A DNA stretch of 64,000 bases, from the NCBI RefSeq assembly GCF_000196895.1, contig NC_014297.1, positions 744,001 to 808,000 of the forward strand, in the 5' to 3' direction. This document shows, one piece after another, positions 1-8,382 of the stretch (position 1 is its first letter; every line of letters begins with the position of its first letter). This DNA is from Halalkalicoccus jeotgali B3. Lineage in GTDB: Archaea > Halobacteriota > Halobacteria > Halobacteriales > Halalkalicoccaceae. The translations under genes were made by a program, and so were the position numbers. Under the pieces are notes generated by a model. That model saw nothing but the letters and a program-made list of their open reading frames with translations, did not search any database and had not been told where the DNA came from.

Positions 1-890
1 CCGTCCTCGGCGACAAAGGCCTCGTGGTGTTCCTCGCTCGCCTCGTTTGCGAGCCGTGAGGCGTCGCCGGCATACCGCGAGGAGATATGCGTCAGCGCGA
101 GGCGCTTGACCCCGGTGCGAGCCGCAAGTTCGCCGGCCTCGCGGGCGCTCGAGTGACCGGTTTCGCGGGCGCGCTCGGCCCAGTCGTCCCCGAAGGTCGC
201 GTCGTGGATCAGCAAGTCGGCGTCCTCGCTCGCATCGACGGTTTCCTCGGTCGGGCGCGTATCGCCCGTGTAGACGACCCGCCGTCCGGGACGGGGCGAG
301 CCGACCACCTGCTCGGGCTTGATGACGGTGCCGTCCGCCAGTTCGACGGGCTCGCCAGCGTGGAGCCGGCCGAACGCCGGGCCGACGGGCACGCCCAGTT
401 CCTCGGCCCGTTCGCGGTCGAACCGGCCTTTCCTGTCGGCTTCGACCAGCACGTAGCCGACCGAATGGGTTCGGTGGTCGGTCCGAAAGGCCTGTATCTC
501 GTAATCCTCGCCGTCGCGGACGACCTCGCCGGGGGCGACCTCACGGACCTCGACGGGAAAGCCGAGGCGAGCGTCGAGCGCGCCGACGAGGTCCTCGACG
601 GTGCGGCGGGTTCCGCGGGGCGTGTGGACCACCAGGGGGTCGGCCCGGTCGTTGAAATCGAGCGTCTGGAGGAGCCCCGGCAGCCCGAGGACGTGATCCC
701 CGTGGACGTGGGTCAGAAAGATCGCCGAGATCGAAAACCCGGTCGAAAAGCGCATCATCTGGCGCTGGGTGCCCTCGCCGCAGTCGAAGAGCAGCTCCTC
801 GCCCTCGCGGTTGAGGTAGATCCCGCTCGGGTTGCGCCGCGCGGTGGGGACCGCACCGCTGGTCCCCAGAAAGGTCACGCGTAAGGTCAT
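1..890 (-). CDS. rnz: Ribonuclease Z (tRNA 3' endonuclease), C-terminus cut by window edge
   Basis: Reading the minus strand from ATG at 890 gives an MBL-fold protein starting MTLRVTFLGTSGAVPT, with the zinc motif THVHGDHVLGLPGL near residue 63 and later conserved ALTHISSRY. This is the classic short-form RNase Z that removes the 3' trailer from tRNA precursors, which archaea need because most tRNA genes lack an encoded CCA. About 296 residues are visible with no stop, close to the family's usual length of just over 300, so only a few residues are missing. It is the last visible gene of a minus-strand run with mptA and NAD kinase (47-bp gap to mptA). Identification is firm. Confidence 0.93.
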   Translation of the reverse strand, partial: MTLRVTFLGTSGAVPTARRNPSGIYLNREGEELLFDCGEGTQRQMMRFSTGFSISAIFLTHVHGDHVLGLPGLLQTLDFNDRADPLVVHTPRGTRRTVEDLVGALDARLGFPVEVREVAPGEVVRDGEDYEIQAFRTDHRTHSVGYVLVEADRKGRFDRERAEELGVPVGPAFGRLHAGEPVELADGTVIKPEQVVGSPRPGRRVVYTGDTRPTEETVDASEDADLLIHDATFGDDWAERARETGHSSAREAGELAARTGVKRLALTHISSRYAGDASRLANEASEEHHEAFVAED

Positions 891-936
891 TGGCGGCTCT
901 GCGGGCGGCGCGCCTAAACGGGTGTCGGATCCGTTT

Positions 937-1866
937 CTACTCGCCGTTGAACTCTTCTTTGAGCGTCTCCAGCTGTGCGACCCGCTCGGCGTGGGCGTTG
1001 TGCTGGTGGATCGACTCGTCGTTCGACTGTTTCATCGTCACGACCGCGTCCGCGGGCAGGTCGGGGAACTCCCTGATGACGCCCTCGGCCATCGCGCGCA
1101 CGCAGTCCTCGACGAACTTCGCGTCGGCGTGGGACTCGTAGGTCATGTGGTCCTCGTCGGGGCGTTTCGCGAGGTTGTAGATCCGCGCGCTCATCGAGTC
1201 CCGAGCCACGTCGATCAGGTCGTTCAGGTCGACTTCGGGTGCGCCCTCGCTCTCGACCGTGAGGGTCGCGTGCCCGCGCTGGGAGTGGCCCGGTTGGGGG
1301 ACCTGATCGAGGAACTCGGTGATGACCTCGTCGTCGACGTCGAGCCCTTCGAGGGTGTCGCGGGCGCGCCCGACGGACATCCCCTGCGAACAGGGACAGA
1401 CGGTCATGCCGGTGACTCGCGTCCCGATCTCCTCGCGGGTACCCTCTTCCGTGGCGGTCGCCCCGGCGATGATGTCGACGGTGCCCTGGGTCTCCCGATC
1501 CGATTCGGGGGTGCGATCGCGGGTCATGTACTCGGCTTCCATGTGGACTTCCGCCCGCGAGGTGTAGTCGTGTCGCGAGAGCAGGCGTTCCGCGGCGTCG
1601 CCACAGACGTCCTCGACCCGATAGGTCGGCTCGCTCACGGCGTCTTCGAGGATCTCGTTGATGACCTCCATGTTCCGGCTCATGTCCGCGCCCTTGCGCC
1701 AGCTCGGCAGGTCGACGAAGACCTCGAACTCGGCCATCAGCACGATCGGGCGCTCGTCGGGTCGGGCGACCTTGACGAGTTTCTCGACCCCGGTGACGCC
1801 GACCTGACTCAGTCCGACGGTGACCTCGGGGCTGTCGGCTTGTACGTCCGGCAGTTGCCTGCTCAT
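937..1866 (-). CDS. mptA: GTP cyclohydrolase MptA (archaeal GTP cyclohydrolase IV)
   Basis: 309-residue protein of the MptA/FolE2 family, which opens GTP to 7,8-dihydroneopterin 2',3'-cyclic phosphate as the first step of (tetrahydro)methanopterin or, in haloarchaea, folate biosynthesis. Diagnostic features are the N-terminal [19 protein letters not shown] segment and the cysteine-bearing [10 protein letters not shown] motif near residue 155, expected to supply Fe(II) ligands. Length is normal. It lies between NAD kinase (51 bp upstream) and rnz in the same direction, so co-transcription is plausible but not shown. Confidence 0.93.
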   Translation of the reverse strand: MSRQLPDVQADSPEVTVGLSQVGVTGVEKLVKVARPDERPIVLMAEFEVFVDLPSWRKGADMSRNMEVINEILEDAVSEPTYRVEDVCGDAAERLLSRHDYTSRAEVHMEAEYMTRDRTPESDRETQGTVDIIAGATATEEGTREEIGTRVTGMTVCPCSQGMSVGRARDTLEGLDVDDEVITEFLDQVPQPGHSQRGHATLTVESEGAPEVDLNDLIDVARDSMSARIYNLAKRPDEDHMTYESHADAKFVEDCVRAMAEGVIREFPDLPADAVVTMKQSNDESIHQHNAHAERVAQLETLKEEFNGE

Positions 1867-1916
1867 TGTATATCAGCTAGGGCCGACGCCGATTCAACGT
1901 TTCCATCTCGCCCCGA

Positions 1917-2741
1917 TCAGTCGAGTTTGCCGAGCGCTTCGAAAAAATCCACCGGCGGGCCGGCGATGTGGGCCGGTTCCTCGGCGAGGCCGACCTCGAC
2001 TCGTGTCGGCGGTTCGACGGCCCGCTGTTGTTTCCCGTCGCTGATGACGTAAGCATACTCGGCGTCGTCGACCCGCACCGACAGCGTGCGATCGGCCCCG
2101 ACGACCAGCGACGGCATCGCCTCGGTCGCACACATCTCCGTGACGACGATCCCCGGGATATCGGGATGGACCAGCGGCCCGCCCTCACTCAGGTTGTAGG
2201 CCGTACTGCCGGTCGGCGTCGAGAGCAACACGCCGTCGGCGTGCCCACCCGTATAGAGCGAGCCGTCGACGCGGACCTCGATCGTACAGCCCTGCCCGTG
2301 GCCGCGCTGGGGACCCTGGATCACGACCTCGTTGAGCGCCGGCGAGAGCGTCCAGTCCTCGCCCCGAGCCTCGATCCGCGGCACCGACCGCGAGCGGACG
2401 GTCCCGGTTCGACGGGCGTAGGCGAGTTCCTCGCGGACCGCACTCACCGCATCCGACGGCGAGACGGCGTTCAGAAAGCCGACCTCTCCGAGGTTCACTC
2501 CGAGGATCGGGGTTGCACCGACCCCGCGGGCGGTGTACAGGAAAGTACCGTCGCCGCCGATGCTCACCACGAAGTCACACTCGCGCATCGCGCTCGGTTC
2601 GACGCCCGCCATCGAAAGGGCCTCGGCGGTCGCCTCGTCGACCTGTACGGCCGTCTCCTCCTCGCGAAGGGTTTCGATGAGTTCGTCGGCCAGGTTCGCC
2701 GCGCGGGCGTTGTCCTTCTGGGCGACGATGCCGACGTCCAT
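1917..2741 (-). CDS. nadK: NAD kinase
   Basis: 274-residue cytosolic NAD(P)+ kinase that makes NADP+ from NAD+. The N-terminus [11 protein letters not shown] leads to the hallmark GGDGT loop (residues 62-66, [12 protein letters not shown]), and a second family block [17 protein letters not shown] follows. Length matches archaeal and bacterial NAD kinases. It is upstream of mptA in a minus-strand run. A longer product is unlikely because the first Met directly begins the Rossmann-like strand. Confidence 0.94.
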   Translation of the reverse strand: MDVGIVAQKDNARAANLADELIETLREEETAVQVDEATAEALSMAGVEPSAMRECDFVVSIGGDGTFLYTARGVGATPILGVNLGEVGFLNAVSPSDAVSAVREELAYARRTGTVRSRSVPRIEARGEDWTLSPALNEVVIQGPQRGHGQGCTIEVRVDGSLYTGGHADGVLLSTPTGSTAYNLSEGGPLVHPDIPGIVVTEMCATEAMPSLVVGADRTLSVRVDDAEYAYVISDGKQQRAVEPPTRVEVGLAEEPAHIAGPPVDFFEALGKLD

Positions 2742-2789
2742 ACCGCAGATGTGCTCCCGTCACCTAAAAACGCCTCGCACGACGGGCAC

Positions 2790-3116
2790 TCACTCGATGC
2801 GCCACTCGCGACACTGGACCGCGCCGTCCTCCACGACGAGCAACTCGCCGATGTGCTCGGCCGGGAGGTCCCGATCTTCGATGTACCGCGCGGCCACCGC
2901 GAGGGCCTCCCGCGGGTCGTCACGAGCGGGGATCTCGCCGAGCGCGTCCACGACGGCGGCCCGGTCGCGCTCGACGCGATAGAGGAGACGCCACTCCTCC
3001 CCGTCGGTGCGTTCACCGAGCAGGGTCGGCCCGCCCTCCCGGCCGAGTTCGATCCGGTCGGTCGCCGACCGGTTCCATCGCCATCCCTCGGGCGTCCGCG
3101 GAGCGTTGGCGACCAT
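2790..3116 (-). CDS. Small conserved haloarchaeal protein, unknown function
   Basis: About 108 residues from ATG at 3116 (MVANAPRTPEGW); the frame stays open five codons further upstream, but that extension has no protein-like character. It is acidic, rich in Glu and Asp, with an alternating strand-helix look and no recognisable motif, signal peptide or membrane segment. It ends 49 bp before NAD kinase in the same direction and may head that operon. I recognise no function. Confidence 0.6.
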   Translation of the reverse strand: MVANAPRTPEGWRWNRSATDRIELGREGGPTLLGERTDGEEWRLLYRVERDRAAVVDALGEIPARDDPREALAVAARYIEDRDLPAEHIGELLVVEDGAVQCREWRIE

Positions 3117-3267
3117 AGTCGGACATCCCACCGCTCGCGGGTCGGTGTTGGCCCTGCGAATGCCTGTTCCCTATTAGCTAATACGGCCGCCGTCGTCCCC
3201 TCCCGTTTCTCAGATAAATCGCAATATTTTTACCACTCTAGATTACATAATAATATAGAGGCGAACG

Positions 3268-3378
3268 ATGATCCCCGTACAGACGATGACGCTGTTGGTT
3301 CCCCTGATCGCCGGGTTGATGGTCGCGGAAGTCGCCGCGTCGTGGTATCTCAGGCTCCGCAGGCGACGAACCTGGTGA
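3268..3378 (+). CDS. Possible 36-residue membrane microprotein
   Basis: ATG at 3268 opens MIPVQTMTLLVPLIAGLMV and stops at 3378. One hydrophobic helix (about residues 5-27) is followed by a short Arg-rich tail ending RLRRRRTW, a typical positive-inside anchor. It sits after an AT-rich stretch (3225-3260) that could hold a TATA element, and 64 bp before the K+ channel gene. This is the only gene-like signal in the 326-base gap between 3117 and 3442. Evidence is limited to composition and position. Confidence 0.4.
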   Translation: MIPVQTMTLLVPLIAGLMVAEVAASWYLRLRRRRTW

Positions 3379-3442
3379 GGTCCCGCATCGGGTTCACATC
3401 GGGTCTTTGATGGCCCGGTAGTGACTATCGCTGTCAGATACC

Positions 3443-5111
3443 GTGAGATCGCTCGCCGACTTCAAGAACGTCCGGTCCTACGAGGACCTCTCGCGTCGCC
3501 AGCGACTCCTCCTCGGGTACGCGGCCGGACTCGTCTGTGTCATCCTGTTTTACACCGTCGTCTACAACGCGGGAATGCGCGCGCTCGAAGGCGAATCCCA
3601 CTCGCTGTTCCGGTCGTTCCAGACCGTCGTCGAGACGATGACGACCACGGGCTACGGCGCGGACTCGCCGTGGAGTACGCCGTGGATGAACGTCTTCGTC
3701 GTCACGATGCAGCTGTCGGGGATCGCGATCGGGTTTTTCACCCTCCGGGTACTGGTCATCCCCCTGTTCGAGCGGACCTCCCTCGATCTGGACGACCGGC
3801 TCACCCCGAAGGACGACCACGTCGTTATCGGCGAGTACCGCCGCGACAGCGACGTGTTGCTCGACGAACTCGAACGGCTGGGGATCGACTACGTGCTGGT
3901 CGATTCCGACGCCGAGGAGGCCAAACGGCTCTCGGACGACGGCTATCAGGTCATCCACGGCGACCCCGAGACCGTCGAGACCCTCGAACGGGCTTCCATC
4001 CACGAGGCAACCCTACTGGTGACCGACGCAGGCGATCGCAACGCCAGCATCGTGCTGTCGGCACTGGATCTGAACGGTGGCCTCCGGGTGGCGAGTCTCA
4101 CCGAGTCGACCCGTCGAAACGACGCGCTCGAACGCATCGGCGTCGACACCGCGATCTCCCCGCACGTCCTGATCGGGCGCCGTCTGGCGTACAAAGCCAC
4201 CACGTCCGTGGCGTTTCCCGAAGGGACGTCGCTCGACGAGGACGTCGAGATCCGCGAGGTGCTGGTCCGCCGACAGAGTCCACTACGGGGCACGAAGGTG
4301 CGCGACACCCCGTTTTTCGATCACCCGAACGTGACGCTCGTGGCCGGCTGGTTCGACGGGGACCTCCGGCTGCCCCCCGATCCCTCGGACCGACTGATGC
4401 CCAACACCGTGTTGTTGCTGGCCGGTCCGAAGGACGCGATCGACGACGTGCATGCGGACCTGTCGGGGACCGGGCTCCGGACGACCCGCGAGCACACCTC
4501 GGTCCTCGTTGCCGGCGCGGGCGAGGGCGGGCGGGCCGTCGTCGAAACGCTCCCCGAGGACGTCTCGACGACCACGGTCGACGTCGACGACCACGAGGGG
4601 GTCGACGTCGTCGGGGACGTCGGGGATCCCGGAACGCTGACCGAGGCCGGGATCGCCGACGCCACGGCGCTGGTCGTCACCGTCGACGACGACGCCACCG
4701 CGTTGCTCACGATCGCACTCGCTCGCTCGCTCGCTCAACGAGAACCTCGAGATCCTCGCGCGCGTGACCGACGAGGACAAGGTCCGCACGGCATTCAGCG
4801 GCGGGGCCGACTACGTGCTGTCGATCCAACAGGCGACCGCGCGACTGCTCGCCCGCGAGGTCTACGGCGAGGACGTCGTCTCGCCGGTGAGCCAGATCCG
4901 CCTCATCCGCACCGACGCGGCCCCCCTCGCCGGTCGGTCGATCGACGAGGCCAACGAGGGCTCCGAGACCGGCTGGGTGATCGTTGCCCTCGAACGCGAC
5001 GGCGAGTACCGGACCGACGAGACGACCGCCATTCGGGAGGGCGATACGGCTCTCGTGGCCGGAACCGACGCGATGATCCGGGAGTTCGAGGAGGGAACGA
5101 TCGCCTCGTAG
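3443..5111 (+). pseudogene. Two-TM K+ channel with tandem RCK (TrkA-N/TrkA-C) domains, frameshifted
   Basis: From GTG at 3443: TM1 (residues 21-42), pore loop with the K+ filter TTTGYGAD (67-74), TM2 (84-108), then a first RCK nucleotide-binding domain from about 125 and a second with VLVAGAGEGG near 350. This MthK-like layout fits a ligand-gated K+ channel in the membrane. After ALARSL (near 4735) the frame is lost; the rest (ARVTDEDKVRTAF to the stop at 5111) continues one frame over. The break falls in a run of CTCG repeats, and removing one 4-base unit restores a continuous protein of about 554 residues. It is either a real inactivation, a slippage variant or a sequencing error. As written the product is cut in the second RCK domain. 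Confidence 0.85.
4718..4736 (+). repeat. CTCG tetranucleotide tract at the K+ channel frameshift
   Basis: Four and three-quarter tandem copies of CTCG lie inside the coding sequence at exactly the point where the reading frame changes. The expected in-frame version has one unit fewer. Slipped-strand mispairing in a short tandem repeat explains a 4-base expansion. Confidence 0.85.
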
Positions 5112-5167
5112 CGGTCCGCCCGATCCGAGCGAGCCGCTCGTCTCCTGTTCGTATCGCCTCCGAGAAG

Positions 5168-5315
5168 TGCCCGGGGAGGGCTCCGAACCCTCGATCTCCG
5201 CATGACCCAGATTCGAGCCGTGGCACGGCGCGTGGGTATGGGAGGCTTCCAAGGCAGCCGCCTCGACTCTGAAACCCTATGAGTGCGGCGCTATGTCCAG
5301 CTAAGCCACCCGGGC
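5168..5315 (-). tRNA. tRNA-Met (CAT, elongator) with intron
   Basis: Minus strand. The acceptor stem GCCCGGG (5309-5315) pairs with CCCGGGC (5169-5175), with discriminator A at 5168. A D-arm, an anticodon stem CCGCA/TGCGG and a T-stem GAGGG/CCCTC are present. The anticodon CAT is at 5279-5281. Between loop positions 37 and 38 lies an intron of about 74 nt (5204-5277), as known for haloarchaeal elongator tRNA-Met, whose introns are removed by the splicing endonuclease at a bulge-helix-bulge. No CCA is encoded. The mature length is 74 nt. Confidence 0.92.
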
Positions 5316-5380
5316 GCGTCCGTCGATTATCGGCTGGCAACCTTTAAGGTTCCCATCTCGTCCCGTCCCGCCGGAATAGA

Positions 5381-5390
5381 TATAAATTTT
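5381..5390 (+). promoter_or_regulatory. TATA element for the 5408 gene
   Basis: TATAAATTTT lies 27-18 bases before the ATG at 5408 inside a short AT-rich patch. The spacing fits a haloarchaeal promoter driving a leaderless transcript that starts at or next to the start codon. Confidence 0.55.
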
Positions 5391-5407
5391 GAAATTAATC
5401 ACGATGT

Positions 5408-6301
5408 ATGTCTCGGCCCGAACTCGTCCGGTCGGCCCTCGACGGGGAGTCGGTCGTCGCCCGCGTCCCGCTTCGCGACGACGACGCGCTGTTCGTCTCG
5501 CCCACCAGAACCCTCCGCTATCGCTCCCGGAGCCTCCTGAGCGACGAATCGGTCGACGAGTTTTCCCACGCCGTCGAGCGGATCTCGCTCTCGGCGGGCC
5601 GCCGGAAGACGACCATCGAACTCGACTATGGGCTTGAGGGCTCGCGCGAACTCGCGGTTCCCGCAGAGCGCGTCGAGGCCGCCCTTCACCCGATCCTCGC
5701 GGGCGTGCTCTCGGCGGCCGGTCTCACCGATCCCGGCGAGACCGTACACGAACCGTTTCGCTTCAGCGAACTCACGCTCGTCGTCACCGACGACCGGCTG
5801 ATCAAACACGTCGGGCGGGCGGTCTGGGACGAGGAGTTCGAGCAGTTTCGCTTCGCCGACGTGGAGGGACTGGCCTTGGAGGAGGGCCGGGTCGCAACGG
5901 GGGTCGTCCTCACCGTCTCCGGGCGTGTCGAGCGGTTCAAGGTCCCCACCGAGCGCGCCCGAGCCGTCCGCGAGCGCCTCGAAGGCGCCTTGCTCGCCTA
6001 CCACGACGTCGAGACGCTCGCGGAGCTTCCCGGTCCCGACGCCGACGACGACGGACAAGTCCCCGTCGATACCGATGGCGATGTCGATGCTGACGGCGCG
6101 TCGACGGCGGGACCGGCCCCGAGCGTCGAGCGGTTCGGCGACGTTCGCTCGCTGCACGAACTGGGCAATGTCGGGGAGGGGCCGTCGCCGCTGGACCGTC
6201 TCGACGCGCTGGCCGACGCCATCGAGACCCAACAGGACCTCCTCGACCGCCAGCGTCGCGAACTCGACCGCCTGCGCGAGGCCCTCACTCCCGACCCGTA
6301 A
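5408..6301 (+). CDS. Conserved haloarchaeal protein (DUF7115-like) with C-terminal coiled coil
   Basis: 297 residues from MSRPELVRSALDGE, with a TATA box at the right distance for a leaderless start at 5408. The N-terminal 210 residues look like two related beta-rich domains (blocks ending RISLSAGRRKTTIELDY and DVEGLALEEGRVATGVVLTV), suggestive of PH-like folds. An Asp/Pro-rich linker follows, and the last 35 residues form a predicted coiled coil (IETQQDLLDRQRRELDRLRE). I recall this pattern as haloarchaeal DUF7115; no function is known to me. Its 3' end overlaps the convergent gene at 6285 by 17 bp. Confidence 0.75.
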   Translation: MSRPELVRSALDGESVVARVPLRDDDALFVSPTRTLRYRSRSLLSDESVDEFSHAVERISLSAGRRKTTIELDYGLEGSRELAVPAERVEAALHPILAGVLSAAGLTDPGETVHEPFRFSELTLVVTDDRLIKHVGRAVWDEEFEQFRFADVEGLALEEGRVATGVVLTVSGRVERFKVPTERARAVRERLEGALLAYHDVETLAELPGPDADDDGQVPVDTDGDVDADGASTAGPAPSVERFGDVRSLHELGNVGEGPSPLDRLDALADAIETQQDLLDRQRRELDRLREALTPDP

Positions 6302-6641
6302 CCTTCCGCACACACGACGAGCCGAAGGGTCCGTGTTCACCCGATTCGAACCGGATGAAATGGCCCGTCGAGAGGCCCGCACCACAGCGCCGACACGAGA
6401 ACTCGCCCTCCTTGGTGACGACCTCGCTCTCGAAACTGACGAACGCGCCCCGTCGCGGTCGGATCAGCCCGTCCTCGCGCGTGATGATCCCGCGTTTCTC
6501 TGCGGTATCGAGGATCTCGCGAGTGAGATGCGGGTCGGTCGTGACCGTCTCGAGGCGGTCGACCGCCGCCGACAGCTCCAGGGCCTCGTCCTCGCAGTGT
6601 TCGAGCAGTTCACAGCCCAGTTCGACCGGATCGCTCATCAC
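6285..6641 (-). CDS. DUF5830-like zinc-binding haloarchaeal protein
   Basis: 118 residues. The N-terminal half resembles a winged helix-turn-helix (TREILDTAEKRGIITREDG). The C-terminal part has CRRCGAGL (Cys 83 and 86) and a further Cys (GSSCVRKV), consistent with a treble-clef or ribbon zinc site around a GHFIRF segment. I recall it as haloarchaeal DUF5830. It could be a DNA- or RNA-binding protein, which is inference. A start one codon later (MSDPVELG) is equally good. Confidence 0.72.
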   Translation of the reverse strand: MMSDPVELGCELLEHCEDEALELSAAVDRLETVTTDPHLTREILDTAEKRGIITREDGLIRPRRGAFVSFESEVVTKEGEFSCRRCGAGLSTGHFIRFESGEHGPFGSSCVRKVTGRE

Positions 6642-6771
6642 CCCCAGTACCTAGCCGGCTCACAAAGCGCTGGCGTTCGCCAAACCGCACGGCGTTCGAC
6701 CGTGAGTTCCGAACCGCCGCCGATGGGACGGCCGTCTACGATCGTCGTTGCTCCCGTCGACGGCGTCGTGA

Positions 6772-6897
6772 TCAGTAGAACGTGTCCGCACAGTCGTAGA
6801 TCACGCCGTGGTTCGGGCAGACGTACTTACAGTGGCGGTGATACATCGGCGTCCCACAGCGCGGACAGGGCCGTCCCGCCCGTTGTCCCTCGTCCAT
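6772..6897 (-). CDS. 41-residue zinc-finger microprotein
   Basis: Minus-strand ATG at 6897 gives MDEGQRAGRPCPRCGTP and ends DCADTFY. Four to five cysteines plus His (CPRC, HRHCKYVC, NHGVIYDC) form a compact zinc ribbon. It closely matches the small haloarchaeal single zinc-finger proteins that I recall as the HVO_2523 family. Such microproteins are widespread in haloarchaea and some have been linked to motility or biofilm phenotypes; no function is assigned to this one. It lies 30 bp beyond the 3' end of the lyase gene in the same direction. Confidence 0.8.
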   Translation of the reverse strand: MDEGQRAGRPCPRCGTPMYHRHCKYVCPNHGVIYDCADTFY

Positions 6898-6927
6898 ACC
6901 CGCCTTCCAGGCGCCTCGCCTGTCAGT

Positions 6928-8181
6928 CTATCGCCCGAACACGGGGTCCGTTTCGAGACCCCGGTCGACCACGCATACCCCCTCGAGCGCTTCGAGGGCA
7001 TCGAGAACAGCCCGGAGGTGCTCGGGAGAGCTGCCCTCGATCCCCACCTCCACCACCTTCCGGTTCGGATCGTCGCCCGGCGCCCGCCGTCCCGTCCGGA
7101 CGTCAGCCAGTTTCACGCCGTCCTCGGCCACGCGTTTCGCGATCGTCCCGATCCGAGTGCGGTCTTCGACAGCGAGCCGAGGGGTCGCGTACCGGCCGAG
7201 CTCGATCAACCCCTGGCGGACGAGGTCGGCGTGATCGCTCAGGTCGGCGTTACCCCCCGAAAGCACGACCGCGACGTCCTCGTCCTCGAACTCGGCCGCC
7301 CCCGACAGCAGCGCGGCCAGCGGCGCTGCACCCGCCGGCTCGACGACCGTCTTCGCCCGCTCGGCCAGCAGCGCCACCGCGGCCGCGATCCCCGAATCCG
7401 AGACAGTCACCACGCCGTCGACCCGCCCGCGCATCGTCTCGAAGGTGGTCTCGAGGAGTCGGGTGTCGGCGATCCCGTCGGCGACGGTGTCGACGGTCTC
7501 GCGCTCGTAGATCTCATTGTTTTCGAGCGACCGACCCGCGTGGGCCGCGCCCTCTGGCTGGACGCCGAGCACCCGGATGTCGCGGTCCTGGGCCTTCAGC
7601 GCGGTCGCGATCCCGCCGATCAGTCCGCCCCCGCTGATCGCCACCAGCACGGTATCGAGTTCGGGGTACTGCTCGAACAGTTCGAGTCCCACGGTACCTT
7701 GCCCGGCGATGACGCGCTCGTCGTCGAAGGGGTGGACGAACTCCAGATCCTCGCGTTCGGCCAGATCGAGTGCGTGTTCGTAGGAGCGCTCGTAGATGTC
7801 GCCCTCGACGACCACTTCGGCGCCGTAGCCCCGAGTCGCGGCGATCTTCGAGGCGGGCGTGATCTCCGGGACGACGATCGTCGCCTCGATCCCCAGCAGG
7901 TCGCCCGCGAGCGCCACCCCCTGGGCGTGATTGCCCGCGCTCGCCGCGATCACGCCCCGCTCGCGCTGGGCCTCGGCGAGTTGGGCCATACAGTTGTACG
8001 CCCCACGGATCTTGAACGAGCCCGTCCGCTGGGTGTTTTCGAGTTTCGATCCCACTGAGCGCGCCCCGCTCATCTCCGCGAACGTCGTCGAGCGATCCAG
8101 TGGCGTCCGGTGGACGATCTCCGCGAGTCGGTCACGGGCGGCTTCGACGTCCGCGATCGAAACCGGGGTCTCGGCCGTCAT
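6928..8181 (-). CDS. Threonine ammonia-lyase / serine-threonine dehydratase family, with C-terminal ACT-like domain
   Basis: 417 residues from MTAETPVSIADVEAARDRL at 8181. The frame is open upstream to 8307, but that part has no family similarity and runs into the regulatory region. It is a fold-type II PLP enzyme with the Schiff-base lysine in RTGSFKIRGAYN, a phosphate-binding loop SGGGLIGGIA, and a C-terminal regulatory-type segment (about residues 335-417). The usual reaction is deamination of threonine to 2-oxobutanoate. It is divergent from a diaminobutyrate-type aminotransferase across a 201-bp region with two copies of the cluster's dyad. Because EutB of hydroxyectoine catabolism is a homologue of this enzyme, a role in hydroxyectoine dehydration is possible, though EutB proteins usually lack the ACT part as far as I recall. 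Confidence 0.88.
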   Translation of the reverse strand: MTAETPVSIADVEAARDRLAEIVHRTPLDRSTTFAEMSGARSVGSKLENTQRTGSFKIRGAYNCMAQLAEAQRERGVIAASAGNHAQGVALAGDLLGIEATIVVPEITPASKIAATRGYGAEVVVEGDIYERSYEHALDLAEREDLEFVHPFDDERVIAGQGTVGLELFEQYPELDTVLVAISGGGLIGGIATALKAQDRDIRVLGVQPEGAAHAGRSLENNEIYERETVDTVADGIADTRLLETTFETMRGRVDGVVTVSDSGIAAAVALLAERAKTVVEPAGAAPLAALLSGAAEFEDEDVAVVLSGGNADLSDHADLVRQGLIELGRYATPRLAVEDRTRIGTIAKRVAEDGVKLADVRTGRRAPGDDPNRKVVEVGIEGSSPEHLRAVLDALEALEGVCVVDRGLETDPVFGR

Positions 8182-8247
8182 CCGGCCCCTCCGGTCGTCG
8201 TGTCTCTCCCTGTCATACTGGTGCATGCGCCGCCCGGCACTTAACTG

Positions 8248-8265
8248 TACACAGGGACCGTTGAC
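8248..8265 (+). promoter_or_regulatory. Cluster dyad copy 1 (lyase side)
   Basis: TACACAGGGACCGTTGAC, 67 bp upstream of the lyase start. It differs at only three positions from the copy at 13658. It is flanked by a perfect 7-bp inverted repeat, ACTGTAC (8244-8250) and GTACAGT (8271-8277). Confidence 0.55.
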
Positions 8266-8308
8266 TTCGGGTACAGTCGCGTGGGTGGTCGCGGCGATGC
8301 AGGCCACT

Positions 8309-8326
8309 GGTGTCGAATACTGTGTA
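8309..8326 (-). promoter_or_regulatory. Cluster dyad copy 2 (aminotransferase side)
   Basis: On the minus strand this reads TACACAG-N4-CG, a weaker match to the same 18-bp element, 57 bp before the ATG at 8383. With copy 1 it frames the divergent promoter region. Confidence 0.4.
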
Positions 8327-8382
8327 CGGTACTTTCGGTAACCGTTGAAAAGCTATTTACTGGCGCTGTTCATTGGTGTCGT

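Noticed and set aside
832-2052. 406-residue open frame on the + strand across mptA
   Set aside because: It is antisense to the clearly identified mptA; the protein is Arg/Asp/Val-rich with no family blocks, as expected for the complement of GC-rich haloarchaeal codons.
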